Of a DNA stretch of 64,000 nt, positions 1 through 8,480 are shown piece after piece. Every line of letters begins with the position of its first letter. The stretch's first letter is position 1. The translations under genes were made by a program, and so were the position numbers. The stretch comes from HIMB114 sp052048155 (GTDB lineage: Bacteria; Pseudomonadota; Alphaproteobacteria; Pelagibacterales; Pelagibacteraceae): assembly GCF_052048155.1 (NCBI RefSeq), contig NZ_JBNAIK010000001.1:211501-275500 (forward strand), written 5' to 3'. The notes beneath the pieces were generated by a model, which was given only the letters and a program-made list of their open reading frames with translations, was not told where the DNA came from and ran no database searches.

Positions 1-324
1 AAAGGCTTTGATTGGATAAAAGGTAAAGTAAACAAAATTAACTTAACAGATAAGAATTTGAAATTACCCCATATGGGGTGGAATAATATTAGCATTAATC
101 AAAAATCAAAATTATTTTCAGGAATTGAAAATGAAAGCCATTTTTATTTTGTTCATAGCTTTGCCTTTGACGTTGAAAATGACCAATTTATTTCTGCTAC
201 AACTAATTATTCAACTGCAATTGTATCAGCAGTTGAAAAGGATAATATTTTTGGGACTCAATTTCACCCAGAAAAAAGTCAGGCAAATGGTATAAAAATA
301 TTAGAAAATTTTGTTAAATTATAA
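1..324 (+). CDS. hisH: Imidazole glycerol phosphate synthase, glutaminase subunit HisH (5' end outside window)
   Basis: This is the C-terminal half of HisH, the glutaminase that supplies ammonia to HisF in histidine synthesis. The frame is open from base 1, so the gene enters from the left and the start is not visible. The motif LPHMGWN and the His-Glu pair in FHPEKSQ of class I glutamine amidotransferases are present; the catalytic cysteine would lie upstream of the window. The stop TAA overlaps the hisA start by one base, so the two are probably translated from one mRNA. Identity is firm from the motifs and from the following hisA-hisF-hisE order. Confidence 0.95.
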   Translation, partial: KGFDWIKGKVNKINLTDKNLKLPHMGWNNISINQKSKLFSGIENESHFYFVHSFAFDVENDQFISATTNYSTAIVSAVEKDNIFGTQFHPEKSQANGIKILENFVKL

Positions 325-1040
325 TGATTATTTATCCAGCTATAGATCTTCAAGACGGAAAGTGTGTAAGATTAACCAAGGGTGATTTTGAACAACAAAC
401 AGTTTATTCAAGGTCTCCTATTGAACAAGCTAAAGCTTTTGAGGATAAAGGCTTTGAATTTTTGCATGTAGTTGATCTTGACCGTACAATTCACAAAGAA
501 AAATCTAATTTAAAAACAATTAAAGAAATTATTCAAAGCACTGGTTTAAAAGTTCAAGTTGGTGGTGGATTGAGGACAAAAGATACTGTTGAAGAAATAA
601 TTGATCTTGGAGTTGAGAATGCAGTGATGGGAACCGCTGCAGTAAATGATCCAGATTTATTAATTGAAATATCTCAAAAGTATAAAAATAAAATTTCAGT
701 AGGCCTTGATGTTAGAGATAAAATGATTGCTTTAAAAGGATGGAAAGATCAAACAGAAATTTCATGTTTTGATTTCTTAGAAACTATTAAAAATCTTCCT
801 TTAAAAAGCATTATTTTTACTGACATTAATAAAGATGGAATGAAACAAGGAATTAATATTGAAGATACACTTAAGATGGCTGAGAGTTCAAAAATCCCGG
901 TAACAGCATCTGGCGGGGTATCAAGTATTGATGATATTAAGCTGATCAAGTCACAAAAAAAAATCTCAGGTGTTGTTGTTGGAAAAGCAATTTATGATGG
1001 CTTAATTGATCTAAATGAATTGGTAAAATTTAATGCTTAA
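324..1040 (+). CDS. hisA: Phosphoribosylformimino-5-aminoimidazole carboxamide ribotide isomerase HisA
   Basis: HisA performs the Amadori-type isomerisation of ProFAR to PRFAR in histidine synthesis. The 238-residue protein has the usual length and (beta/alpha)8 pattern. The first catalytic Asp is in YPAIDLQDGK (about residue 8) and the second in GLDVRD (about 130); the phosphate-binding motifs VGGGLR and TASGGVSS are both present. It overlaps hisH by 1 base and hisF by 8 bases, so the his genes form one compact operon. Cytoplasmic; no unusual features. Confidence 0.97.
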   Translation: MIIYPAIDLQDGKCVRLTKGDFEQQTVYSRSPIEQAKAFEDKGFEFLHVVDLDRTIHKEKSNLKTIKEIIQSTGLKVQVGGGLRTKDTVEEIIDLGVENAVMGTAAVNDPDLLIEISQKYKNKISVGLDVRDKMIALKGWKDQTEISCFDFLETIKNLPLKSIIFTDINKDGMKQGINIEDTLKMAESSKIPVTASGGVSSIDDIKLIKSQKKISGVVVGKAIYDGLIDLNELVKFNA

Positions 1041-1791
1041 AAAAAGAATTATACCCTGTTTAGACGTCAAAGATGGAAGAGTTGTTAAGGGTATTAATTT
1101 TGTTGATCTTGTTGATGCAGGAGATCCTGTAGAACAAGCTTCAGTTTATAACAAAAACGGTGCTGATGAGATCTGTTTTTTAGATATTACAGCATCAAGT
1201 GATAAAAGAGATATTTTATTAGATACGGTAAAAAAAACGGCCGAGTGTTGTTTTGTGCCTTTAACGGTTGGTGGTGGTGTAAGATCAATTCAAGATATTA
1301 GAAAACTTTTACTAGCTGGTGCAGATAAAGTTTCTATTAATACAGCAGCAATTAAAAATCCTGAGCTAATAAAAGAAAGTTCAAATAAATTTGGTTCACA
1401 ATGTATTGTTGTTGCGATCGACGCAAAAAAAACTGCACAAGACAAATGGACCGTGTTTACTCATGGTGGAAGAGAAGCAACAGAGCTTGATGCAGTAGAG
1501 TTTGCTAAATTAGCAGAAAAAAATGGCGCAGGAGAAATTCTTTTAACCTCTATGGACAGAGATGGAACCAAGGAGGGTTATGATATTGAATTAACAAAAA
1601 AAATATCAAGTAGTTTAAATATTCCAGTTATAGCTTCAGGTGGAGTTGGTAACCTTCAGCATTTAAAAGATGGTATTTTAGATGGTGGTGCAAGTGCAGT
1701 ATTGGCTGCCTCCATATTTCACTTTGGAAAATATTCAATTCAAGAGGCAAAAGAGTATTTAAAAAAAGAAAATGTTCCTGTAAGATTATAG
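1033..1791 (+). CDS. hisF: Imidazole glycerol phosphate synthase, cyclase subunit HisF
   Basis: HisF uses ammonia delivered by HisH to convert PRFAR to imidazole glycerol phosphate and AICAR. The 252-residue barrel has the catalytic Asp in PCLDVKDGRVVKG (about residue 11) and the second Asp in VAIDAKK (about 130). Phosphate-binding loops VGGGVR and ASGGVG are intact. The ATG lies 8 bases inside hisA, and hisE starts 2 bases after the stop. HisF and HisA resemble each other across the whole barrel, but the HisF-specific N-terminal motif decides the assignment. Confidence 0.97.
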   Translation: MLKKRIIPCLDVKDGRVVKGINFVDLVDAGDPVEQASVYNKNGADEICFLDITASSDKRDILLDTVKKTAECCFVPLTVGGGVRSIQDIRKLLLAGADKVSINTAAIKNPELIKESSNKFGSQCIVVAIDAKKTAQDKWTVFTHGGREATELDAVEFAKLAEKNGAGEILLTSMDRDGTKEGYDIELTKKISSSLNIPVIASGGVGNLQHLKDGILDGGASAVLAASIFHFGKYSIQEAKEYLKKENVPVRL

Positions 1792-1792
1792 G

Positions 1793-2104
1793 ATGTTTGA
1801 AGTCTTAGAAGGTTTAATTAAAACAATACGAGAAAGAAAAAACTCATCAGAACATGAGTCTTATACAAAAAAATTATTAGATAATAACAGCCTTTGCCGC
1901 GAGAAAGTCATGGAGGAAATCAAAGAACTTATCGATGCACTAAATGAGAATAAAAATGAAGTGCACGAGGCAGCTGATGTTATGTATCATATTCTTGTTT
2001 TGTTAGAGGCAAACAATGTGAAAGTCGAAGATGTAATGAATGAATTAAAGAAAAGAGAAGGTGTGTCTGGCCTTGTAGAAAAAGCTAACAGAAAAAAACA
2101 ATGA
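1793..2104 (+). CDS. hisE: Phosphoribosyl-ATP pyrophosphatase HisE
   Basis: HisE removes pyrophosphate from phosphoribosyl-ATP, the second step of histidine synthesis. The 103-residue all-alpha protein shows the MazG-like metal-binding pattern: EEIKELIDAL and a second acidic helix HEAADVMYHILVLL. It is a stand-alone HisE rather than a HisIE fusion. It lies 1 base after hisF and overlaps the next gene by 4 bases (ATGA). HisI, HisG and the other his genes are not in this window. The family is short but the position makes the call safe. Confidence 0.93.
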   Translation: MFEVLEGLIKTIRERKNSSEHESYTKKLLDNNSLCREKVMEEIKELIDALNENKNEVHEAADVMYHILVLLEANNVKVEDVMNELKKREGVSGLVEKANRKKQ

Positions 2105-2478
2105 GTTACGATACAAATAATATCTTTGCAAAAATATTAAGAGGTGAAATTCCTTGTGATAAAGTATTTGAAAATGATCATGCTTTAGCATTCAATGATA
2201 TTAGTCCGCAGGCTAAGGTACATGTTTTGGTTATTCCAAAAGGTGCTTACACAGATGTTGACGATTTTTCTAAAAATGCATCTAAAGATGAAATCGCTTC
2301 ATTAATGCAAGCTGTAGCTGAGGTTTGTAAAACTACTAAAGTATCTTTGACTGAAGGTGGAAATGGGTTTAGGTTAATTGCAAATACAGGACCAGATGGC
2401 AGTCAAGAGGTGCCTCACTTTCATTATCATGTTATGGGTGGTGAACCAATGGGTCTAAGAGGTTTAAGAAAAGTTTAG
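2101..2478 (+). CDS. HIT-family nucleotide-binding hydrolase (HinT-like)
   Basis: This histidine-triad protein probably hydrolyses purine nucleoside phosphoramidates or adenylated amines, as HinT does. The triad is clear near residues 105-112 (HFHYHVMGG), with the branch-typical N-terminus IFAKILRGEIPCDKVFE. Its length of 125 residues is normal. The ATG overlaps the hisE stop, and in many alphaproteobacteria a HIT protein follows hisE in the same way, so it is probably co-transcribed with the his genes. Its cellular substrate cannot be read from sequence. Confidence 0.92.
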   Translation: MSYDTNNIFAKILRGEIPCDKVFENDHALAFNDISPQAKVHVLVIPKGAYTDVDDFSKNASKDEIASLMQAVAEVCKTTKVSLTEGGNGFRLIANTGPDGSQEVPHFHYHVMGGEPMGLRGLRKV

Positions 2479-2480
2479 TA

Positions 2481-2978
2481 GTGAATATTCAAAGGTATTT
2501 TTTAGAAACAAACTCTAAATTAGATTTAATCCCTGCAGAATGTGGAATAGCAAATTTAAAAATCGAAGAGAGTGAAAAAAAAGACCCTCAGTTTTGCAAA
2601 TTTTTATATCAAAAAATTGGAGAAGATTTCTATTGGAAAGATAGATTGGCCTGGTCCTTAAAAGAATGGGAGAATTATCTAAATCAATCTAAATTAAAGT
2701 TTTGTGTAGCTAAAGTTGGTGAAGATGTAGCTGGATTTTATGAGTACTTAAACCATGAAGATATAAAAGAAGTAGAGATATCTTATTTTGGAATTTTTAA
2801 AGAATACTTTGGAAAAGGACTTGGCGGTTATTTATTAACTCATGCTTTAAGATCTGGATGGAATCATAAGCCTAATCGTATATGGGTCCACACTTGTACC
2901 TTGGATCATCCTCACGCCTTAAGAAATTATATAGCAAGGGGCATGAATATTTTTAAAAAAGAAAAAGTAAGAGTTTAA
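2481..2978 (+). CDS. GNAT-family N-acetyltransferase
   Basis: The 165-residue protein has the acetyl-CoA-binding motif A of the GNAT fold (GKGLGGYLLTHAL, about residues 111-123), preceded by the beta strand EISYFGIFKEYFG. The acceptor is unknown. The best start is GTG 2 bases after the HIT gene, because no ATG fits before the conserved part begins. The 3' end overlaps the converging lolA by 4 bases (TTAA, holding a stop codon for each strand). It is the last gene of the his transcript. Confidence 0.82.
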   Translation: MNIQRYFLETNSKLDLIPAECGIANLKIEESEKKDPQFCKFLYQKIGEDFYWKDRLAWSLKEWENYLNQSKLKFCVAKVGEDVAGFYEYLNHEDIKEVEISYFGIFKEYFGKGLGGYLLTHALRSGWNHKPNRIWVHTCTLDHPHALRNYIARGMNIFKKEKVRV

Positions 2979-3538
2979 AAACCGTAACTTGGTAAAATAA
3001 ATTTCTCATTAAATTCAGTATTTATTTTAGGATTTATAATAGTAAATTTCACAGGTTCCTGATTATAGCTGATGGTCTCCCACCCTTTTAAAAGTTTTGT
3101 TTTTTTATTAAAAAATATTTTCACAAATACACCTTCATCTGTATTAATCTCGTAAAAATAATTATCATTTTGAGATCCTATTTTTGATTGATCAATAGAT
3201 TTGAGATTTTCCAAGATTTTATTTTTATTTAGTACAATATTAAAAGCAGAGTTTTTTATTGGGTATCTATAAGATCTCTTAAATTTATGTTTAATAATAT
3301 ATAAGCTATTATTTTTTACATAAATTTCTTTTCCTTCTTCACCACTATAAATGCATTTTAAATTACCGGGAAAGAGCAAGTAGCATTCACCCTTTTCATT
3401 TAAATTATTAGATTTCTGTTCAAATGAGAAAATGAGATTATTGGTTTCGTTTAGTTTTTTTGCAATATCATCAGTAATATTTGAAAAAGAATTAAATGGA
3501 TAAAATATTATTAAAAATAAAATAATGAAAAATCTCAT
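2975..3538 (-). CDS. lolA: Outer-membrane lipoprotein carrier protein LolA
   Basis: LolA is the periplasmic chaperone that carries lipoproteins from LolCDE to the outer membrane. The 187-residue product has a signal peptide (hydrophobic residues about 4-18, then NSFSN) followed by a LolA-type beta fold, with strands such as GECYLLFPGNLKCIYSG and the family's ILENLKSID region. Conservation is weak, as usual for alphaproteobacterial LolA. Its position directly after ftsK (1-base overlap) is the classic ftsK-lolA order and strengthens the call. It converges with the GNAT gene. Confidence 0.87.
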   Translation of the reverse strand: MRFFIILFLIIFYPFNSFSNITDDIAKKLNETNNLIFSFEQKSNNLNEKGECYLLFPGNLKCIYSGEEGKEIYVKNNSLYIIKHKFKRSYRYPIKNSAFNIVLNKNKILENLKSIDQSKIGSQNDNYFYEINTDEGVFVKIFFNKKTKLLKGWETISYNQEPVKFTIINPKINTEFNEKFILPSYGF

Positions 3539-5670
3539 TACGGTAAAATTTCACGTTTACCAGTATGATTTGCAGGACTTATAATTTTTGCTTCTTCCAT
3601 TTGATCAATAATTCTTGCAGCTCTATTGTATCCAATTTGTAATTTTCTTTGTAAAAAACTGGTTGAAGCTTTGCCTTCATTTTTTATTAACTCAACTGCT
3701 TGATTAAAAAGCTCATCTTTATCAGATGAATCTAGTCCACCCTCAGATACATTGTCATTATCCTCAACTTTAGTAATATCATCAATATAGGTTGGTGATC
3801 CTTGTGATCTTAAAAAGGTACTTACTTTTTCAATCTCGGAGTCTGAAACAAAAGGCCCATGAATTCTTATCATTCTGCTTGCTGACGACATGAATAACAT
3901 ATCTCCTTTTCCTAATAGTTGTTCAGCTCCTTGTTCACCTAAAATAGTACGGCTATCTATTTTTGATGTCACTTGGAATGAAATTCGAGTTGGAAAATTA
4001 GCCTTAATTGTACCAGTAATCACATCAACACTTGGTCTTTGAGTGGCCATAATAATATGAATACCTGCAGCCCGAGCCATTTGTGCAAGACGTTGAATAT
4101 AATTTTCAACTTGCTTTCCAGATACCATCATCAAATCTGCCATCTCATCAACAACAACAATGATGTAAGGCATAACTTTTTTACCTTCTTTTTTTACTTT
4201 CTCATTAAACCCTGAAATATTTCTGACTCCTTCTTCGGTCATTTTTCTGTAACGCGTTTCCATTTCTCTTACAGTCCATTTCAATGCTGAAGTTGCTTTT
4301 TTGGGTTCAGTAATAACTGGAGATAATAAATGAGGAATACCTTGATAAACCGATAATTCTAACATTTTAGGATCAATTAAAATAAGTTTACATGTTTCAG
4401 GAGTATGTCGATAAAGTACAGACAAAATTAATGTATTGATACAAACTGATTTTCCAGATCCAGTTGTTCCAGCGATAAGTAAGTGAGGCATACTTACTAG
4501 GTCACCAACAATTGGGTACCCTGCAATAGTTTTTCCTAAAGTAATTGGAATATTGATATTTGGATTTGCAAATTCTTTGCTTTCGATAATTTGTCTATAA
4601 TTTACAGGATCAATTTCTTTATTTGGTATTTCTATACCTATCGTATTTTTTCCAGGGACGGGAGCTATTCTCGTAGATATTGAGCTAGTGCTTCTTGCGA
4701 TGTCATCAGTAAGATTTACAATTTTAGAAGTTTTAATTCCTGCAGCAGGTTCAAATTCATAGAGAGTAACAACTGGACCTGGACTTACTTTTTTAATTTT
4801 ACCCATAATGCCAAAGTCTAAAAGTGTGCTTTCTAAAAATTTAGATAATTCTTTATGGTCATCCGTTAAAGCATCAGAATTCTTATTACTTTTTGACTGG
4901 TTCAAATAATCAGTTGGTGGCAGTTTGTATTCTCCAGACTTAAATGAAAAATTCTCTTTTGTATCCAAGGGAAGACTTGCCTGTGTCTCCATCGGTTTTG
5001 GTTTAAAGCTTTTATTAATTGTAGGAATTAATTCTTCAGGTTCTTCTTGAACAACAGGTTGATCAATTGTTCCTGCCTTTTTAAATATTATTTTTAAAAA
5101 TTTAATAGGCGCTATTAAAATTAAACCAATTTTTTTTAAAACACTCACCCATTCTGAAAAATTTAAACCTAAACTTAATATAAAAAAAATTGTTCCAACA
5201 GTTAAAGATGAATAAGCAATAATTGAATTAAAGGTATAAAAATCCAAAGGAATAAAACTAATAAGGTAACCACCTAAAAATCCCCCATTACCATTGTCAG
5301 GTAACCAAAAACTTTGATCAAATAATATTTTTAGGCCAAGTGAAAAAAACGAAAGGTAAATAACGATAAATAAAAATTTGAAAGTAATACTAGATACAGA
5401 CTTTTGTATAATGATTAACCAACTCCAAATAAAAAAATTTACAAAAAGCAAAAAACAAGAAAGGCCAAAAGCCTGTAATAAAAAGTCTGATATATAAAAA
5501 CTATAATTTAACAAAATCAAATCTTCAGTTTTGCCTGGCGTAATCAGTGTAGCGTTTTCTGGTGAGTAAGTTGCAACTGAATAAAGATAAAATATAGAAA
5601 ATGTTAATATAACAAGACCTGAGACTTCAATAAGTCTTAGTTTTAAAAAATTTAGTACTTTTTGTAGCAT
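3538..5670 (-). CDS. ftsK: DNA translocase FtsK
   Basis: FtsK couples division to chromosome dimer resolution by pumping DNA at the septum. The 710-residue protein has four or five membrane segments in residues 11-172, a short Pro/Lys-rich linker (about 200-260), and the RecA-like motor with Walker A GTTGSGKS at 401-408 and Walker B-like PYIIVVVDEMADLM. The C-terminal winged-helix gamma domain, which reads polar DNA motifs, covers about 645-710 (GYNRAARIIDQMEEA). It is much shorter than the E. coli protein because the linker is small. It shares a 62-bp divergent gap with the UbiH-like gene and overlaps lolA by one base. Confidence 0.97.
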   Translation of the reverse strand: MLQKVLNFLKLRLIEVSGLVILTFSIFYLYSVATYSPENATLITPGKTEDLILLNYSFYISDFLLQAFGLSCFLLFVNFFIWSWLIIIQKSVSSITFKFLFIVIYLSFFSLGLKILFDQSFWLPDNGNGGFLGGYLISFIPLDFYTFNSIIAYSSLTVGTIFFILSLGLNFSEWVSVLKKIGLILIAPIKFLKIIFKKAGTIDQPVVQEEPEELIPTINKSFKPKPMETQASLPLDTKENFSFKSGEYKLPPTDYLNQSKSNKNSDALTDDHKELSKFLESTLLDFGIMGKIKKVSPGPVVTLYEFEPAAGIKTSKIVNLTDDIARSTSSISTRIAPVPGKNTIGIEIPNKEIDPVNYRQIIESKEFANPNINIPITLGKTIAGYPIVGDLVSMPHLLIAGTTGSGKSVCINTLILSVLYRHTPETCKLILIDPKMLELSVYQGIPHLLSPVITEPKKATSALKWTVREMETRYRKMTEEGVRNISGFNEKVKKEGKKVMPYIIVVVDEMADLMMVSGKQVENYIQRLAQMARAAGIHIIMATQRPSVDVITGTIKANFPTRISFQVTSKIDSRTILGEQGAEQLLGKGDMLFMSSASRMIRIHGPFVSDSEIEKVSTFLRSQGSPTYIDDITKVEDNDNVSEGGLDSSDKDELFNQAVELIKNEGKASTSFLQRKLQIGYNRAARIIDQMEEAKIISPANHTGKREILP

Positions 5671-5694
5671 ATTTAAAATTTAACGAATCAACCT

Positions 5695-5721
5695 TTGTTA
5701 CTTTTTAACATTTTTTATAAG
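5695..5721 (+). promoter_or_regulatory. Putative sigma-70 promoter of the UbiH-like gene
   Basis: TTGTTA (5695-5700) and TATAAG (5716-5721) are separated by 15 bases in the 62-bp gap between divergent ftsK and the UbiH-like gene. The implied leader is very short, with the ATG at 5733. In DNA this AT-rich, chance -10 matches are common, so this is only a candidate. Confidence 0.35.
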
Positions 5722-5732
5722 ATTGATAAAAA

Positions 5733-6824
5733 ATGGATAAAAAAATTATTCAAAAAATTGGTATTATTGGTGATGGTTTAACAGGCAATCTTGTTGCACT
5801 TGCCTTATTTAGACTGGGTTATCCTGTGGAGCTAGTTGGAAAAAAAGGTTTAATGCCTAAGCCTTCTGTTGCCTCGATATCTATCTCAAATGATAGTTTT
5901 AACTTTTTAAAAAAGTTAAAATTAAAAAATTTGGAAAAAATTAGTAATCCTATCAATTCAATTAAGTTATATGAAAACCATAAAGATTATTTAGATCCAG
6001 ATAGTATTTTCTATAACAAAACAAAAAAAATTCCTTTGAGTTATATTGTTTTAAAAGACAAACTTTATGATGAGCTTTCTGGAGAAATTAAAAATCTAAA
6101 AATTAAAAAAGTTTTTTCACCTAACAAATACGCCCTAACTATTAATACTGTTTATAATGATACAAAGAAAAAAGATTTAAGTTGGGACTATAAAGAAGAT
6201 GCTTTTACTTTTATCATTAAACATGAAAAACTTTTAAATAACTGCTCAAGACAATTTTTTTTAAATGATGGTCCCCTAGCCTTTTTACCCATAAATCAAA
6301 ATAACACCTCACTTGTGTGGTCATTATCTAAAAATTCTGAAATGAGAAAAATAGTTAATTCAAAATTATCTTTGGAGAAGTATCTAAATTCTAATTTTTT
6401 GATTTATAAAAATGTTAAATTGAATTCAAAAATTGAAAGTTTTTCCTTAAAATTTAATTTTTTAACATGTGGAATTGAACCCAGAAAGATTAACATAGGA
6501 GATATAAGTCATCGTATTCATCCAATTGCTGGCCAAGGATGGAATATGACGGTGAGAGATATCAAGCAACTTTATGATGTCTATCAAAATAAGAAAAAAT
6601 ATGGTTATGATTTTGGAGACTTTTCATTGCTCGAGGAATATGAGAAAAAAACAAAAATTAATAATTTTATCTTTGCATCTTCAATTGATTTAATAAGAAG
6701 AATTTTCAAATTCAATAATAACCAAATATCAAATTTAAGAAAAAGTGGTTTTAGGCAATTAGATAAATTTCCAGATTTAAAAAATGAAATAATAAAATTT
6801 GCTGATGAAGGCTTATCGCTCTGA
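5733..6824 (+). CDS. FAD-dependent ubiquinone-ring hydroxylase, UbiH/UbiF/COQ6 family
   Basis: The protein is a class A flavoprotein monooxygenase likely to hydroxylate a ubiquinone precursor. The N-terminal Rossmann loop GIIGDGLTGN (about 10-19) binds ADP; the second FAD motif GDISHRIHPIAGQGWNMT (about 252-269) is the family signature, with Asp and His retained. At 363 residues it is slightly short. UbiH, UbiF, UbiL and UbiM types cannot be separated by eye, so no symbol is given. ubiE and ubiB lie elsewhere in the window. Its last 12 bases overlap the converging alkyltransferase gene. Confidence 0.85.
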   Translation: MDKKIIQKIGIIGDGLTGNLVALALFRLGYPVELVGKKGLMPKPSVASISISNDSFNFLKKLKLKNLEKISNPINSIKLYENHKDYLDPDSIFYNKTKKIPLSYIVLKDKLYDELSGEIKNLKIKKVFSPNKYALTINTVYNDTKKKDLSWDYKEDAFTFIIKHEKLLNNCSRQFFLNDGPLAFLPINQNNTSLVWSLSKNSEMRKIVNSKLSLEKYLNSNFLIYKNVKLNSKIESFSLKFNFLTCGIEPRKINIGDISHRIHPIAGQGWNMTVRDIKQLYDVYQNKKKYGYDFGDFSLLEEYEKKTKINNFIFASSIDLIRRIFKFNNNQISNLRKSGFRQLDKFPDLKNEIIKFADEGLSL

Positions 6825-7079
6825 AGCTAATAATTTTTTTTTCGTCTTAACTCCACCTGGACCTGAATACCCTCCTAACCCACCATCTGAGCGAATTACT
6901 CTATGACATGGAATTTTTATAGGATAGGGATTTTTTCCTATTGCATTTGCTACCGCTCTTACCGCTTTTGGTTTTCCAACTGCTTTAGCAACTTCTAAAT
7001 ATGTTTTAGTTTTTCCTTTTGGAATTTTCATTAGGTATTTCCAAACTTTAACTTGAAGTGGAGTTCCTTTTAGTTTCAT
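6813..7079 (-). CDS. Single-domain MGMT-type DNA alkyltransferase
   Basis: The 88-residue product corresponds only to the C-terminal DNA-binding and active-site domain of O6-alkylguanine-DNA alkyltransferases (Ogt/MGMT). The helix-turn-helix region (KTYLEVAKAVGKPKAVRAVA, about 25-44) and the active-site PCHRVI with its acceptor cysteine (about residue 58) are intact, followed by the family GGYSGPGG loop. The N-terminal domain of full-length Ada-C/Ogt is absent. The cysteine distinguishes it from alkyltransferase-like proteins, which usually carry Trp there. It starts 18 bases from the divergent mnmE ATG. Confidence 0.88.
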   Translation of the reverse strand: MKLKGTPLQVKVWKYLMKIPKGKTKTYLEVAKAVGKPKAVRAVANAIGKNPYPIKIPCHRVIRSDGGLGGYSGPGGVKTKKKLLASER

Positions 7080-7097
7080 ATTTGATATATTTTTATC

Positions 7098-8435
7098 ATG
7101 AATATCTATGCTTTATCAACTCCTCCTGGTGTATCAGGCATAGCTATCATTCGTGTTTCTGGAGATAGCGCTTTACAAATTGCAAATCAAATAACACGGA
7201 CAGTTATTGATCAACCAAGATCAGCATTACTAAAATCTTTTTATGATCAAGAAGGCGAACTAATAGATGAAGGAATTTTAATTTGGTATCCAGAAGGTCA
7301 AAGCTATACGGGTCAGCATTTAATTGAAATTCACACACACGGAAGTAAAGCAGTTATTAATAAGTTATTAGAGGATTTAGGTGATAGAAAAGATTGTAGA
7401 TTAGCTGAACCAGGAGAATTCACCAAAACTGCTTATCAAAATAATAGGATAAACCTTTATGAAGCAGAGTCTATTGCAGATCTCTTACAAGCTGAAACAG
7501 AAGCACAAAGAATACAAGCCCTTAGACTTAAAAATAGTAGTCCTAAATTTTTAGAGTGGAGAGAAACTATTCTTGATGTTTTAAGTAAGACGGAAGCATC
7601 TATAGATTTTTCAGAAGAAGATTTACCAGAAGGAATTCTAAAAAATAATGAAGAAAAAATTAAATCTATCGTTTCTGATATTGATGAAATGTTAGATGAA
7701 ACTATGGGAGAGATAATTAGAGATGGTTTTAAAATAGCAATAATAGGACCACCAAATGCCGGAAAATCCAGTTTTTTAAATTTATTAGTTAAAAGACAAG
7801 CTGCAATAGTTTCAAGTATTAAAGGAACCACAAGAGATATTATCGAGGTTAAATATCATATTAATAATTATCCAGTAATTCTGACGGATACAGCAGGGAT
7901 AAGGAATACTAAAAATAAAATTGAAAAAACAGGTGTAGAATTGGCTCTTAATGCCAGCATAGAGGCCAATTTAGACATTTTGATACTAGATGGAACTGAA
8001 AAGAAAATACCAAAAAATATTCAAAAATTGATTACAGCTAAGACGCTAATTATTCTTAATAAAAAAGATAAAAAAAGTTTTAATGCAAAAAAAATCATCA
8101 AAGAATTAAAAGGGTATAAATTTAAAGACTTAATAGAAGTTTCAATTAAAGATAAAACTGGAATTAATAAATTAAATTCAAGATTAAAAAAAATTGTATC
8201 TGAAATAGATACTGCACAATCAACAACTTTAATTTCAAGAGCAAGACATAGAGCGCTATTAAAAAAATGCTCAAATAGACTTCATGATTTTCTTAAAATT
8301 AGTAAATCAGATGAAGTAGAAAAAGCTGCAGAAGAGCTTAGATTAGCATCGAATAACCTTGGTCATATTGTAGGTTTTATTGGTGTAGAGGAAATATTAG
8401 GAAAAATATTTCAAGATTTCTGCATAGGAAAATAG
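7098..8435 (+). CDS. mnmE: tRNA modification GTPase MnmE
   Basis: MnmE works with MnmG to install the cmnm5/nm5 group on wobble uridine 34 of certain tRNAs. The 445-residue protein has the formyl-THF-binding N-terminal domain (about 1-115), a helical domain, an inserted G domain with P-loop GPPNAGKSS (about 216-224), GTTRD and DTAGI switch motifs and NKKD, and the essential C-terminal FCIGK. It is followed 45 bases later by its partner mnmG. The start lies 18 bases from the divergent alkyltransferase start, so its promoter must overlap that gene. Confidence 0.97.
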   Translation: MNIYALSTPPGVSGIAIIRVSGDSALQIANQITRTVIDQPRSALLKSFYDQEGELIDEGILIWYPEGQSYTGQHLIEIHTHGSKAVINKLLEDLGDRKDCRLAEPGEFTKTAYQNNRINLYEAESIADLLQAETEAQRIQALRLKNSSPKFLEWRETILDVLSKTEASIDFSEEDLPEGILKNNEEKIKSIVSDIDEMLDETMGEIIRDGFKIAIIGPPNAGKSSFLNLLVKRQAAIVSSIKGTTRDIIEVKYHINNYPVILTDTAGIRNTKNKIEKTGVELALNASIEANLDILILDGTEKKIPKNIQKLITAKTLIILNKKDKKSFNAKKIIKELKGYKFKDLIEVSIKDKTGINKLNSRLKKIVSEIDTAQSTTLISRARHRALLKKCSNRLHDFLKISKSDEVEKAAEELRLASNNLGHIVGFIGVEEILGKIFQDFCIGK

Positions 8436-8480
8436 TCGAATCTCTCTTGTAAAAAAATCTCTCAGTAATAGATTCCAGCA

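Noticed and set aside
7457..7831. 124-codon minus-strand frame inside mnmE
   Set aside because: It lies opposite conserved MnmE codons with no ribosome-binding site or family match.
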